The notes under the pieces are model-generated. The model made no database searches and had not been told where the DNA came from. It was given only the letters and a program-made list of their open reading frames with translations. Source: an uncultured candidate division Zixibacteria bacterium (lineage in GTDB: Bacteria > Zixibacteria > MSB-5A5 > GN15 > FEB-12). Taken from it: 42,433 nucleotides of DNA. Positions within the stretch are counted from its first letter, which is position 1. Each line of letters opens with the position of its first letter. This document shows, piece after piece, positions 1 to 5,696 of this stretch. Position numbers and translations under genes: made by a program. Location of the stretch: contig CAJVYT010000002.1 in the NCBI GenBank assembly GCA_913009765.1, forward strand, positions 1-42,433. The letters are read 5' to 3'.

Positions 1-48
1 TCCAGATATAGAAAAGATAAATGAAAATGTTACATAGTTTTTTTTTTT

Positions 49-106
49 AATGATACGGCGACCACCGAGATCTACACTCTTTCCCTACACGACGCTCTTC
101 CGATCT
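49..106 (+). other. Illumina P5/TruSeq universal adapter (artefact)
   Basis: The 58 bases match the Illumina P5 plus TruSeq read-1 adapter exactly: they begin AATGATACGGCGACC and end GCTCTTCCGATCT. In frame they give the familiar contaminant peptide beginning IRRPPRSTLF. Bases 1-48 lie outside the adapter, include a T-run at 38-48, and cannot be assumed to belong to the phage. Genuine phage sequence is best taken to start at 107. An apparent reading frame at 50-250 crosses the adapter and is not a gene. Confidence 0.99.
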
Positions 107-125
107 AAAAAGCAAAAGCGATTGA

Positions 126-154
126 TTGACTTATCCGGATTGAAAGAGTACAAT
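126..154 (+). promoter_or_regulatory. sigma70-type promoter of the left plus-strand operon
   Basis: TTGACT (126-131), a 17-base spacer and TACAAT (149-154) match the bacterial housekeeping promoter closely. Predicted transcription start is near 161, which is the first base of the structured leader's first arm. It lies 20 bp downstream of the adapter junction, so both elements are on the genuine side. Confidence 0.75.
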
Positions 155-159
155 GTAAA

Positions 160-286
160 TATGGGCTGCGTGGTAAAAATAAACCTGAAAAATCAAATGC
201 CTTTGGCAGAGGTCTGTTCGTTTACAGTTAGCCTCCTCAGTTTTCTGTAACCACACAGCCCATACCCTCTGCCAGAGGCTTTTTTT
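160..286 (+). ncRNA. structured leader RNA with interleaved (pseudoknot-type) dyads and terminator
   Basis: Two long complementary pairs are interleaved. Arm A (160-174, TATGGGCTGCGTGGT) pairs with A' (250-264, ACCACACAGCCCATA), 14 of 15 positions. Arm B (199-212, GCCTTTGGCAGAGG) pairs with B' (266-279, CCTCTGCCAGAGGC) at every position, one as G-U. The order A-B-A'-B' means both helices can form together only as a pseudoknot. B' can instead fold on itself (CCTCT/AGAGG) followed by seven T residues, an intrinsic terminator. The RNA starts at a strong promoter and ends just before the ribosome site of the first replication gene. It is either an attenuator or a small phage RNA of about 125 nt. 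I recognise no known family. Confidence 0.6.
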
Positions 287-287
287 A
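266..287 (+). terminator. intrinsic terminator at the end of the leader
   Basis: CCTCT-GCC-AGAGG forms a 5-bp hairpin with a 3-base loop, followed by C and TTTTTTT (280-286). The stem is short, so read-through is plausible. The upstream arm at 199-212 is complementary to the whole hairpin and could act as an antiterminator. Confidence 0.6.
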
Positions 288-303
288 TTTATAAGGAGTT
301 TTA

Positions 304-1017
304 ATGGCAGACAATAAGCGATGGTTTAAAGTCTGGACATCTATTTTAACTGATCCGGATATGGCAGATTGTCATAACGATATTGCTGGAGCTTGGGTAA
401 GGTTAGGAGCTTTGATTGCTCAACATGGAAATAACGGTAAAATCAATATTTCCAAATCCCATTTTTACCGGATTATTCATTTATATACTGCTGATGATGT
501 AACGGTACAACATTTTTTTGATAAGTTAAAAACCCTCAATATAAAGATTAAATCCTGTAACGACACTTTTTCCGTTACATTTGAAAAATGGCATAAATAT
601 CAAGTAGATAACTCATCTGAAAGGGTTAAAAAATATAGGCAAAATGTAACGGTGCAAGAAGAGAAGAGAAGAGAAGAGAAGAGAAGAGAAAAAGAAGAGA
701 AGAAAACTCCTAATCCTGAAGCAAAAAAACTTGCTTCACTATTAGGAGATTTAATTTTAGAAAACAATCCCTCTTATAGAGAACTGAATAACAGAAAGAC
801 TGATAAAACACTTCAACGATGGTCTGCAGATATAGATAGACTTATTCGGATTGATAAGAAAAAAGTAGATGAAATTGAAAAAGTGATAAAATTTGCACAA
901 AATGATTCATTCTGGAAAGCAAATATATTATCCGGAGCAAAACTAAGAGATAAATATGATCAGCTTCGTATGAAAATGGATAAAAACGGAGGTTATTATG
1001 AAGCCTGGGATGCATGA
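304..1017 (+). CDS. replisome-organiser-like replication initiation protein
   Basis: This 237-aa protein resembles the N-terminal winged-helix domain of phage replisome organisers. It opens with MADNKRWFKVWTSILTDPDM, followed by a helical AWVRLGALIAQHGNNGKI segment and then KWHKYQVDNSSERVKKYRQ near residues 98-116. That last signature is common in phage initiators, which load a helicase loader at an origin. A highly charged EEKRREEKRREK linker (about residues 118-133) precedes a helical C-terminal domain. AAGGAG lies 6 bases upstream of the ATG. The next gene overlaps by 20 bp, which supports an initiator/loader pair. The linker is encoded by a perfect pentanucleotide repeat, so its reading frame may be unstable. 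Family assignment is by motif resemblance only. Confidence 0.75.
   Translation: MADNKRWFKVWTSILTDPDMADCHNDIAGAWVRLGALIAQHGNNGKINISKSHFYRIIHLYTADDVTVQHFFDKLKTLNIKIKSCNDTFSVTFEKWHKYQVDNSSERVKKYRQNVTVQEEKRREEKRREKEEKKTPNPEAKKLASLLGDLILENNPSYRELNNRKTDKTLQRWSADIDRLIRIDKKKVDEIEKVIKFAQNDSFWKANILSGAKLRDKYDQLRMKMDKNGGYYEAWDA
661..690 (+). repeat. pentanucleotide microsatellite (GAGAA)x6 inside a coding region
   Basis: Six perfect tandem GAGAA units, followed by imperfect purine sequence to about 705. They encode the Glu/Lys/Arg linker of the replication protein. The 5-bp unit is not a multiple of three, so gain or loss of one unit would shift the reading frame. Confidence 0.95.
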
Positions 1018-1456
1018 GCAATTTAAAAGACTGATTAACCATTTTCAACCTAATCCGGTACCGGCAAAACAATTTTATTCCGATTGGGCTGAGAAAATGA
1101 AAGATTTTGAACCTGAGATTATAGAACAAGCCGTAAGGCATTATATCGAAACTGTCCAGCCTAATCCTTACCGGTTCCCGACAATTATGGATTTCTGGAT
1201 AGTTGCCGACAGTCTGCAATATAATCAACACAAACAAAAAGAAAAGAAACAGGATGGACAGGCATATGAGAATATTTATGGTGGAGCAGAAAAAACGCCG
1301 GTAGGAATAGAATTTGCCCGATTAATCCAGAAAATAGTCAAAAAACAAATAACCCGTGTTGATGCAGCTGAAGAAACAAAGCGATTAGGTAAGAAATATG
1401 ACATTAATTCGGCTAATAAGGAAGCTGATAAGATGATGCTGCATAGCACATGGTAG
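998..1456 (+). CDS. probable helicase-loader-like replication protein
   Basis: The 152-aa product starts at an ATG preceded by GGAGG (5-base spacing) and overlaps the previous stop by 20 bp. Its N-terminal half (FKRLINHFQPNPVPAKQFYSDW, IEQAVRHYIE, PYRFPTIMDF) resembles small phage helicase-loader proteins of the G39P type: a helical domain with a conserved F/Y-P segment, then a charged tail. Such proteins bring the replicative helicase to the origin. Its position directly after the initiator-like gene agrees. There is no Walker motif, so it is not a DnaC-type ATPase loader. The assignment is tentative. Confidence 0.6.
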   Translation: MKPGMHEQFKRLINHFQPNPVPAKQFYSDWAEKMKDFEPEIIEQAVRHYIETVQPNPYRFPTIMDFWIVADSLQYNQHKQKEKKQDGQAYENIYGGAEKTPVGIEFARLIQKIVKKQITRVDAAEETKRLGKKYDINSANKEADKMMLHSTW

Positions 1457-1503
1457 TTGGAACCGTCCTGATGGGGTTAGAATATATCAGAAACATAGGG
1501 TAA

Positions 1504-1593
1504 ATGATGCCCTACAGAAATTCTAAGCGGCTTTTTTGGGAAAGAGGTAAGGTATTATGTCCTGGAACAAAAAAGGGCTTAAAATTGATTTAA
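1504..1593 (+). CDS. possible 29-aa basic peptide
   Basis: A short frame starting MMPYRNSKRLFWERG lies in the 149-bp gap after the loader-like gene. Only a weak AGGG precedes it, 3 bases before the first ATG and 6 before the second. No family is recognised. It may be leader sequence rather than a gene. Confidence 0.25.
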   Translation: MMPYRNSKRLFWERGKVLCPGTKKGLKLI

Positions 1594-1605
1594 GGGGAGA
1601 TTAAT

Positions 1606-1701
1606 ATGGATTTACCGTGCCGGAAAAATTGTAAGGGTAATTGTAACGATTGCCCGTCATTAGTCTGGAAATTAAAAAATCAGAAAAGGAGCGAACCATG
1701 A
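1606..1701 (+). CDS. 31-aa Cys-rich peptide
   Basis: The frame begins MDLPCRKNCKGNCNDC and is preceded by AAGGGGAGA at good spacing. Four cysteines arranged C-x3-C-x3-C-x2-C in the first 16 residues suggest a small metal-binding knuckle. Its TGA overlaps the next gene's ATG (ATGA at 1698-1701), a typical translational coupling that supports both starts. No family recognised. Confidence 0.6.
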   Translation: MDLPCRKNCKGNCNDCPSLVWKLKNQKRSEP

Positions 1702-1949
1702 AATGGAGACATTTAGACGATATTTATCGTTATGAAGCGGTAAATTGCGCAAATTGTAAGCAAATGAAAATCACGGAATCGAAGGCCAGATGTGCCCGTG
1801 ATATTATCTCATGGGGGGATGGCTGGAAAATAAATACTTTAAAAGGTCGAAATAGCAATGGCAAGTTAAAGCCGTCATGGAAAGCTCCAATTAGCTGGGA
1901 AACAGCTGAATTCTGTGTATTTTTTGCGCACAATGATATGAGAGGGTAA
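1698..1949 (+). CDS. 83-aa small protein with Cys pairs
   Basis: The start at 1698 is chosen over the upstream in-frame codon at 1650 because AAAAGGAG precedes it and it forms an ATGA overlap with the preceding peptide. The product has CANC near the N-terminus, a third Cys about 12 residues on and a fourth near the C-terminus, so a zinc site is possible. Tryptophans are frequent (MKWRHL, SWGDGWK, PSWKAPISWE). No family recognised. Confidence 0.7.
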   Translation: MKWRHLDDIYRYEAVNCANCKQMKITESKARCARDIISWGDGWKINTLKGRNSNGKLKPSWKAPISWETAEFCVFFAHNDMRG

Positions 1950-1962
1950 AAGGGGGTAAAAT

Positions 1963-2013
1963 ATGCTTTGGTTAGGAATAGGAATTGGATTGAGTATTGG
2001 AGTGGCAGTTTGA
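1963..2013 (+). CDS. possible 16-aa hydrophobic micropeptide
   Basis: ATG at 1963 lies 6 bases after GGGGG and encodes MLWLGIGIGLSIGVAV, then TGA. The peptide is almost entirely hydrophobic and glycine-rich, like the start of a membrane segment and similar in flavour to the 27-aa membrane peptide at 13607-13690. It overlaps the start of the following 76-aa frame in another phase. It could be a genuine micropeptide, a translational leader, or the true start of the next gene displaced by a sequencing frameshift. Confidence 0.35.
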   Translation: MLWLGIGIGLSIGVAV

Positions 2014-2198
2014 GAGATTTAGCGGATAAGAAATATGATAGCATACAAATAGGGAAATATTATCTTGAAGATATAGATTATTCTATTCCTGATCGGCTCC
2101 TTATCCGTATTACCGACACACAGACTGGAGAGAGTGGGACATTTAGTATTTCCAGACTTGAGACAGTTATTAATGAATTTTTCAGAAAGGAGTTGTGA
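1968..2198 (+). CDS. 76-aa phage protein of unknown function
   Basis: The frame is open from a TTG at 1968 and contains a beta-rich core: KYDSIQIGKYYLED, DRLLIRITDTQTGESGTFSISRLE. No ATG near the expected N-terminus is in frame. The ribosome site (GGGGG at 1952-1956) is better placed for the out-of-phase ATG at 1963. The true start is therefore uncertain: TTG at 1968, a later codon, or a frameshift. The stop overlaps the next ATG (TGATG). Confidence 0.6.
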   Translation: MVRNRNWIEYWSGSLRDLADKKYDSIQIGKYYLEDIDYSIPDRLLIRITDTQTGESGTFSISRLETVINEFFRKEL

Positions 2199-2317
2199 TG
2201 GCTATCAGCTTGAATACAAATACCGATGTTTTAATTTTATTGATTACCATAAATCGGCGTAAAATCAAGAAGTTAGAGGCGCAGATTAAGAAATGGGAGG
2301 CGCAAATTGAAAAATAA
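2198..2317 (+). CDS. 39-aa small coiled-coil/membrane-edge protein
   Basis: AGAAAGGAG precedes the ATG, which shares a base with the previous stop. The product has a short hydrophobic stretch (VLILLITI) followed by a charged helix RRKIKKLEAQIKKWEAQIEK with heptad-like spacing. No family recognised. Translational coupling is the main support. Confidence 0.55.
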   Translation: MAISLNTNTDVLILLITINRRKIKKLEAQIKKWEAQIEK

Positions 2318-2349
2318 ACGCAATAAAATTGAGCATCAGGAGGTATGTT

Positions 2350-2856
2350 ATGTTATTTATAGGCATTGACCCGGGTTTTACAGGTGCAATCGTGATGATA
2401 CCGGCAGGTTGTAATATTATCAGCGTAGCAGATACTCCGATATTAGAATCAAAAAAAGGGAAAAAAATCAAAAAAGAATATTTTATCCCCGGGATGGCAG
2501 GTCTTCTTGAAAGCGTATCCCCGGAAGCGCATGTATTCATTGAAAAAGTGCATGCCATGCCGGGCCAGGGTGTTACATCGATGTTTAATTTCGGGAAAGG
2601 ATTTGGTATATGGTTAGGGATTATTGTTGCCTTAAAATTACCTTATACGCTTGTTACACCTCAGGCATGGAAGAAAAAAATGCTGGATGGAAAAGGAAAT
2701 AAAGATGATTCCCGGATTCGGGCAATAGAATTATGCCCGGAACAAGCAGATTATTTCAAGCGCAAAAAGGATATCGGAAGGGCAGATGCAACATTAATTG
2801 CCATGTATGGCAAGGAGGTGATATCTCAAGATGGAAATAACAAAAAAATGGCTTAA
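2350..2856 (+). CDS. RuvC-like Holliday junction resolvase
   Basis: This 168-aa protein has the RNase H-fold resolvase pattern: IGIDPGFTGAI at the N-terminus (D7), FIEKVHAMPGQGVTSMFNFG (E65), TPQAWKKK, and the C-terminal acidic pair in DIGRADATLIA (D146 and neighbours). Length is close to RuvC (about 170 aa). It would cut four-way junctions produced by phage recombination or replication and trim branched DNA before packaging. The start at 2350 is chosen because GGAGG at 2339-2343 is 6 bases upstream. An in-frame TTG at 2329 would precede the ribosome site. It overlaps the next gene by 26 bp. It complements the Bet/nuclease pair on the opposite strand. Confidence 0.88.
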   Translation: MLFIGIDPGFTGAIVMIPAGCNIISVADTPILESKKGKKIKKEYFIPGMAGLLESVSPEAHVFIEKVHAMPGQGVTSMFNFGKGFGIWLGIIVALKLPYTLVTPQAWKKKMLDGKGNKDDSRIRAIELCPEQADYFKRKKDIGRADATLIAMYGKEVISQDGNNKKMA

Positions 2857-3418
2857 AGAGCATCATGCTTGTGAGGAGGTCATCAAAGTCTGTGAGCAAG
2901 ATGAAACAGATGTGGTCAAGTTGGTCAAGTTGTTGATTCAAAAACAAAAGCTCGATGGGGCGAACTGGCTATTGTCCCACTTTCTGGGAGAAAAAGGCCG
3001 GATAAAGTATGCCATATATGCGGCCAGACAAGTGTTGCCTATCTATGCCAATCAAGTGGGGCCTATGTATAAAAGTGCTAGTCTTGATGGTGATACACTC
3101 CACAAGACGTTAGGAGATGCCGAGAAATATCTTCAATCCAATGAATATATTTTTTCCGCCAATCTCGTTGCCAAGGTCGCTTATATCCTGGCGAAAGTTG
3201 CTATTACTATTAATTCCAGCCTCGCTGTTGAAAAAGCTATTGACGCTCTTGCGCATGCTTTTGCTGCTGCTGATATAAGTTATATCATCACTGATGCTTG
3301 CAAGGCCAGTTCTTATGCCGCTGATGCTACCTATACTATCGCTTATAAGAAAGAAGAAACAAAAATTCTAACTTATGGGTTGGAATTGTTGAAAACGGAG
3401 GTAAAACAATATGATTAA
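2831..3418 (+). CDS. Ala-rich helical-repeat protein (putative immunity protein type)
   Basis: The 195-aa product begins MEITKKWLKEHHACEEVIKV, the ITKxWLxxxxACEExV signature of short alanine-rich phage proteins often auto-labelled 'putative immunity protein'. A conserved VVKLVKLLI and a tryptophan helix follow. Next come amphipathic Ala-rich segments (YAIYAARQVLPIY, AIDALAHAFAAAD, CKASSYAADATYTIAYK), and the end is KILTYGLELLK. AGGAGGTGAT lies 8 bases before the ATG. A paralogue with the same N- and C-terminal signatures is on the opposite strand at 4849-5463. The alanine repeats suggest a helical scaffold. The function is unknown and the immunity label is unproven. Confidence 0.75.
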   Translation: MEITKKWLKEHHACEEVIKVCEQDETDVVKLVKLLIQKQKLDGANWLLSHFLGEKGRIKYAIYAARQVLPIYANQVGPMYKSASLDGDTLHKTLGDAEKYLQSNEYIFSANLVAKVAYILAKVAITINSSLAVEKAIDALAHAFAAADISYIITDACKASSYAADATYTIAYKKEETKILTYGLELLKTEVKQYD

Positions 3419-3719
3419 AGGTCAATGCCAGAAAATCGAATCTCTCAGCGATGGAAGTTTGAAGTTGTCAATATACATTGATAGGAGATATTTCAGCGAT
3501 TGCGTTCCGCTCCTGTATCAGAATGTAACAGTCAGCCTACCGGATGAAGGAATTATCGAGGACACCCGGCAAGAATTCTATCGGAAAATGATTGAATCTA
3601 TTGAGTCTCTTGCCAAAAGTATGAAGGAAGAAATCGAAACCGAACAAAAGGGAGATGAAATGGCCGAAAATATTACGTCTAGATTGATTATTAATCCAGT
3701 AGGAACGGCTATAGATTAA
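3411..3719 (+). CDS. 102-aa phage protein of unknown function
   Basis: The ATG overlaps the previous stop by 8 bp and is preceded by GGAGG at 3398-3402. The first half is beta-rich with repeated S-D-G and Y-I-D motifs (SLSDGSLKLSIYIDRRYF). The second half is helical and acidic (YRKMIESIESLAKSMKEEIETEQKGDE). It is the last gene of the left plus operon, directly upstream of the structured RNA and terminator. No family recognised. Confidence 0.75.
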   Translation: MIKGQCQKIESLSDGSLKLSIYIDRRYFSDCVPLLYQNVTVSLPDEGIIEDTRQEFYRKMIESIESLAKSMKEEIETEQKGDEMAENITSRLIINPVGTAID

Positions 3720-3727
3720 TACTCACA

Positions 3728-3819
3728 CAGGAAGGGTAAAGCCATGCAGGCCGTCTGTAGTGTTCCCATCCATCGGTTGGCCACAGCTACAGCGTCCGTG
3801 CCTGCATGGGGCCTTCCTG
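3728..3819 (+). ncRNA. long imperfect-hairpin RNA before the terminator
   Basis: Nested perfect stems are visible: CAGGAAGG (3728-3735) with CCTTCCTG (3812-3819), CCATGCAGGC (3742-3751) with GCCTGCATGG (3800-3809), and CTGTAG (3755-3760) with CTACAG (3787-3792). TGT/ACA extend the last stem, with a loop near 3764-3782. Stems of 8, 10 and 6 bp separated by internal loops make a rod of about 92 nt, immediately followed by an intrinsic terminator. No clear promoter lies just upstream (only TTGATT and TATAGA with a 20-base spacer). It may be a processed 3' end RNA or a stand-alone small RNA. No known family recognised. Confidence 0.6.
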
Positions 3820-3823
3820 CAAT

Positions 3824-3855
3824 AAAAAGGCCGTCTTTTCAGGCGGCCTTTTTTC
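3824..3855. terminator. bidirectional intrinsic terminator between converging operons
   Basis: AAAAAGGCCGTC, loop TTTTCA, then GGCGGCC and a run of T. The 7-bp GC stem (one G-U pair) is flanked by A5 on the left and T6 on the right, so it works on both strands. It lies between the last plus gene (ends 3719) and the last minus gene (ends 3868). Confidence 0.9.
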
Positions 3856-3867
3856 CTAATGCAGGAG

Positions 3868-4275
3868 TTATATCTTTCGAAAAGGTTTATTCCATTTTCC
3901 AATTTCGATGTGGAGGGCAAAATTAACATTATAATAATCTGTTGTAGAGTCTGAATCGTCGTAATTATAATAATTTGCTATTTCAGTAGCCCTTTTGAGT
4001 ACTTTCCATGCTTGAGGGGTTAACTGTGTTCCATTATTCCACCCTGGCATTCGTACCAAAGTGAAATGATTGAGTTGTGCATATTTTTTGCCATTGAGTA
4101 TTGTTTCCCAGGGAGCCGCCATTAAAGCAATACATAACGATTGTCCCATAGAGTACCTTTCAATGGTCGCGGAGAATTTGCAGTCTGGAAACTCTTTTTT
4201 GAGTTGTTTTTTTATTCTTTGTGCTATCTCTTTAATATCTATTGCAATTTTCTCTGATTTTGTTAATGTTGTCAT
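3868..4275 (-). CDS. LPD29-like small phage protein
   Basis: The 135-aa product (MTTLTKSEKIAIDIKEIAQR) has a helix KKQLKKEFPDCKFSATIERYSMGQSLCIALM followed by aromatic, polar strands and a C-terminal NVNFALHIEIGKWNKPF. The 'EFP..KFS...ERYS.G.S' pattern resembles the LPD29 family of large-polyvalent-protein-associated domains, also found as free-standing genes in phages and plasmids. Function unknown. The start at 4275 is chosen over an upstream in-frame ATG because GAGGAATGAG precedes it, lying at the end of the RHH gene one base away. It is the distal gene of the long minus operon. Confidence 0.7.
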   Translation of the reverse strand: MTTLTKSEKIAIDIKEIAQRIKKQLKKEFPDCKFSATIERYSMGQSLCIALMAAPWETILNGKKYAQLNHFTLVRMPGWNNGTQLTPQAWKVLKRATEIANYYNYDDSDSTTDYYNVNFALHIEIGKWNKPFRKI

Positions 4276-4276
4276 C

Positions 4277-4435
4277 TCATTCCTCCTCCAACCTGTCAAA
4301 AAACGCCCTGACAGCCTGATTGATTATTTTGTTGCGACTAAGACCTTCGTCCTCAGCCAGTTGATACAGCCGACTTCTGAGTTCCCGATCCAGATAGACC
4401 GTTTCAGCTCCGCCGGTTACGGTTAGATTAGTCAT
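4277..4435 (-). CDS. ribbon-helix-helix DNA-binding protein
   Basis: This 52-aa protein reads beta strand (AETVYLDRELRS), helix (RLYQLAEDEG), then LSRNKIINQAVRAFFDRLEEE. That is the layout of the CopG/Arc ribbon-helix-helix family, where the strand pairs in a dimer and inserts in the major groove. Likely a small transcriptional regulator of phage genes. The ribosome site GGAGGTATCAA is 7 bases upstream, inside the end of the preceding gene, which it overlaps by 8 bp. No toxin partner is evident next to it, so a toxin-antitoxin role is not supported. Confidence 0.8.
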   Translation of the reverse strand: MTNLTVTGGAETVYLDRELRSRLYQLAEDEGLSRNKIINQAVRAFFDRLEEE

Positions 4436-4595
4436 TTGATACCTCCTTAATGGCCTGTAAAAGGTCTTGGCGCAGATTACAGGTTTCTGATAGTGCTTCC
4501 ATGCGCTTCAGGACCGAATCATTAATTTCCTGATGGCGTTGAAGCATTGCCATTGCACAAGTGCGGCTAACAGCTTTTTTAAGTTTATATTTCAT
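4428..4595 (-). CDS. 55-aa helical phage protein
   Basis: MKYKLKKAVSRTCAMAMLQR begins a wholly helical product with the segment HQEINDSVLKRMEALSETCN. The start at 4595 follows AAGGAGGTATCAA. A longer in-frame start would precede the ribosome site. It overlaps the upstream gene by 11 bp and the downstream RHH gene by 8 bp. No family recognised. Confidence 0.7.
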   Translation of the reverse strand: MKYKLKKAVSRTCAMAMLQRHQEINDSVLKRMEALSETCNLRQDLLQAIKEVSND

Positions 4596-4698
4596 TTGAT
4601 ACCTCCTTTTCGCAAGCATCACATTTGCTATTGTGATGTTTAAGACAGCAAGTCTCTTCTTCTACTCCATTACAATTTAAACAGTTTTCTTTTTTCAT
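4585..4698 (-). CDS. 37-aa Cys/His zinc-knuckle peptide
   Basis: The peptide contains CLNC, then CCLKHHNSKCDACE: two cysteine pairs and two histidines, a likely small zinc site. AGAGGAGAAG precedes the ATG, which overlaps the upstream stop (ATGA). Its KHHN.KCDACE segment is nearly identical, in DNA and protein, to the N-terminus of the 129-aa Cys-rich protein at 13201-13590. The two copies therefore share a recent origin. Confidence 0.7.
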   Translation of the reverse strand: MKKENCLNCNGVEEETCCLKHHNSKCDACEKEVSNEI

Positions 4699-4862
4699 TC
4701 TTCTCCTCTCTTTGCTAAGAAGTTATCTTTTGAATCAAAAGCTTCCATTATGAATCCTACTAGTGAAGCCATAGCATAGTTATACTCATCAAGTTCGTAG
4801 CATTGACAGTCCTCTTTACTTAACTTTAAACCAGGTCCTTTAAAATCCCTATAGTCTTTCAT
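4695..4862 (-). CDS. 55-aa phage protein
   Basis: MKDYRDFKGPGLKLSKEDCQ starts after AAAAGGAGGAGACAG. The second half (NYAMASLVGFIMEAFDSKDN) is an amphipathic helix. ATGA overlap with the downstream Cys-rich peptide and 14-bp overlap with the upstream Ala-rich gene. No family recognised. Confidence 0.7.
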   Translation of the reverse strand: MKDYRDFKGPGLKLSKEDCQCYELDEYNYAMASLVGFIMEAFDSKDNFLAKRGEE

Positions 4863-5463
4863 CTGTCTCCTCCTTTTGATACTTATCCTCATTTTTCAAC
4901 AAGCTCAATCCATACCTTACAATCTTTGCTTGTAGTTTTCTATCGGCAAGAGCGTCAAGAGAATAACTAGCAGCATAAATGGCACAACTAGTAGCATAAG
5001 TAGCAGTACTATCAGCTGCGCAACCAGCAGCACAACCGCAAGCACAACCAGCAGTAGTACCAGCAGCACAACCAGCTGCGCTAGTAGCTGCAGCTTTAGA
5101 AGCAGCTTTAGAAGCATAAGTAGCATTACTAAAAATCTCAGTCTTAATCTTAGTCTTACCATCGTACACCTTTAATACCATCTTAGCTGCATAGATAGCC
5201 TTTCGTGGTTCGTCAGAATCTGGATAAGCATCCTCATAAATATGCAACACCGACTCAGCTGCATGGATAACATATCTAAGTCGATTCGAATCCTCTAATA
5301 CTTTAACTATAAGCCAGCTAGCCCAACGATACTTTTTCTTTTTAATCATTAACTTAACCAACTTAACTACATCTCTCTCCTTCTGCTTGCAAAAGTCCTC
5401 AACGGCTTCCTCACAAGCATAGTTTTTGCAGAGCCATCTCTTAGTTATCTTGATCTTTTTCAT
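4849..5463 (-). CDS. Ala-rich helical-repeat protein, paralogue of the 2831-3418 product
   Basis: The 204-aa product opens MKKIKITKRWLCKNYACEEA, followed by VVKLVKLMIKKKKYRWASWL, matching the plus-strand paralogue. The C-terminus (KIVRYGLSLLKNED) also matches. Between them lies a striking low-complexity Ala/Cys/Gly/Thr stretch (about residues 115-170, for example AAGCAAGTTAGCACGCAAGC). The DNA there is a run of GCA/GCT-type codons, so repeat expansion is likely. The start at 5463 lies inside the end of the upstream gene with a weak GGGATGG site. An earlier in-frame ATG at 5487 is possible. Function unknown. Confidence 0.75.
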   Translation of the reverse strand: MKKIKITKRWLCKNYACEEAVEDFCKQKERDVVKLVKLMIKKKKYRWASWLIVKVLEDSNRLRYVIHAAESVLHIYEDAYPDSDEPRKAIYAAKMVLKVYDGKTKIKTEIFSNATYASKAASKAAATSAAGCAAGTTAGCACGCAAGCAADSTATYATSCAIYAASYSLDALADRKLQAKIVRYGLSLLKNEDKYQKEETDERL

Positions 5464-5686
5464 TTTCCATCCCGAAACGGGTTTCAAAAGCGTATTTCAT
5501 GAAATCGGCTACATTAACGGCATCTGCAATATCCGCCGCTGTGTAACCCATATGCAACAGATCTGTCTTACTACCAAGATAACGATAACACACATAAGAT
5601 ACACCACCTATTACTACGGCATAGTGCAGGCCCGCCTTGACCAATGTACCCACACATAATTCCCCAATTACCGAATCGTCTTTCAT
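5441..5686 (-). CDS. 81-aa phage protein, paralogue of its upstream neighbour
   Basis: MKDDSVIGELCVGTLVKAGL follows GGGGGTAGAT. The layout 'IGELCVGTLV..AVVIGG.SYVCYRYL....LLHMGYTAADIADAVNVADFMKY' lines up with the product of 5697-6014 ('ISELAPGTIV..AEVVD....GLRYLYL....MLSVGYRAEQMATAIEVTDFHKN'). The pair looks like a tandem duplication of a small beta-barrel-like domain followed by a helix. No named family. Confidence 0.75.
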   Translation of the reverse strand: MKDDSVIGELCVGTLVKAGLHYAVVIGGVSYVCYRYLGSKTDLLHMGYTAADIADAVNVADFMKYAFETRFGMENEKDQDN

Positions 5687-5696
5687 ATCTACCCCC

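Noticed and set aside
50..250. 66-aa reading frame near the left edge
   Set aside because: Its first 19 codons translate the sequencing adapter, and the remainder covers the structured leader. It is not a gene.
4277..4435. Antitoxin of a toxin-antitoxin pair
   Set aside because: The RHH protein has no adjacent toxin-like gene. Its neighbours are an LPD29-like and a helical protein of unknown role.
4960..5135. Tandem DNA repeat or CRISPR-like array in GCA-rich DNA
   Set aside because: The periodicity follows from alanine/cysteine/glycine codons of the Ala-rich gene on the minus strand. Units are irregular.
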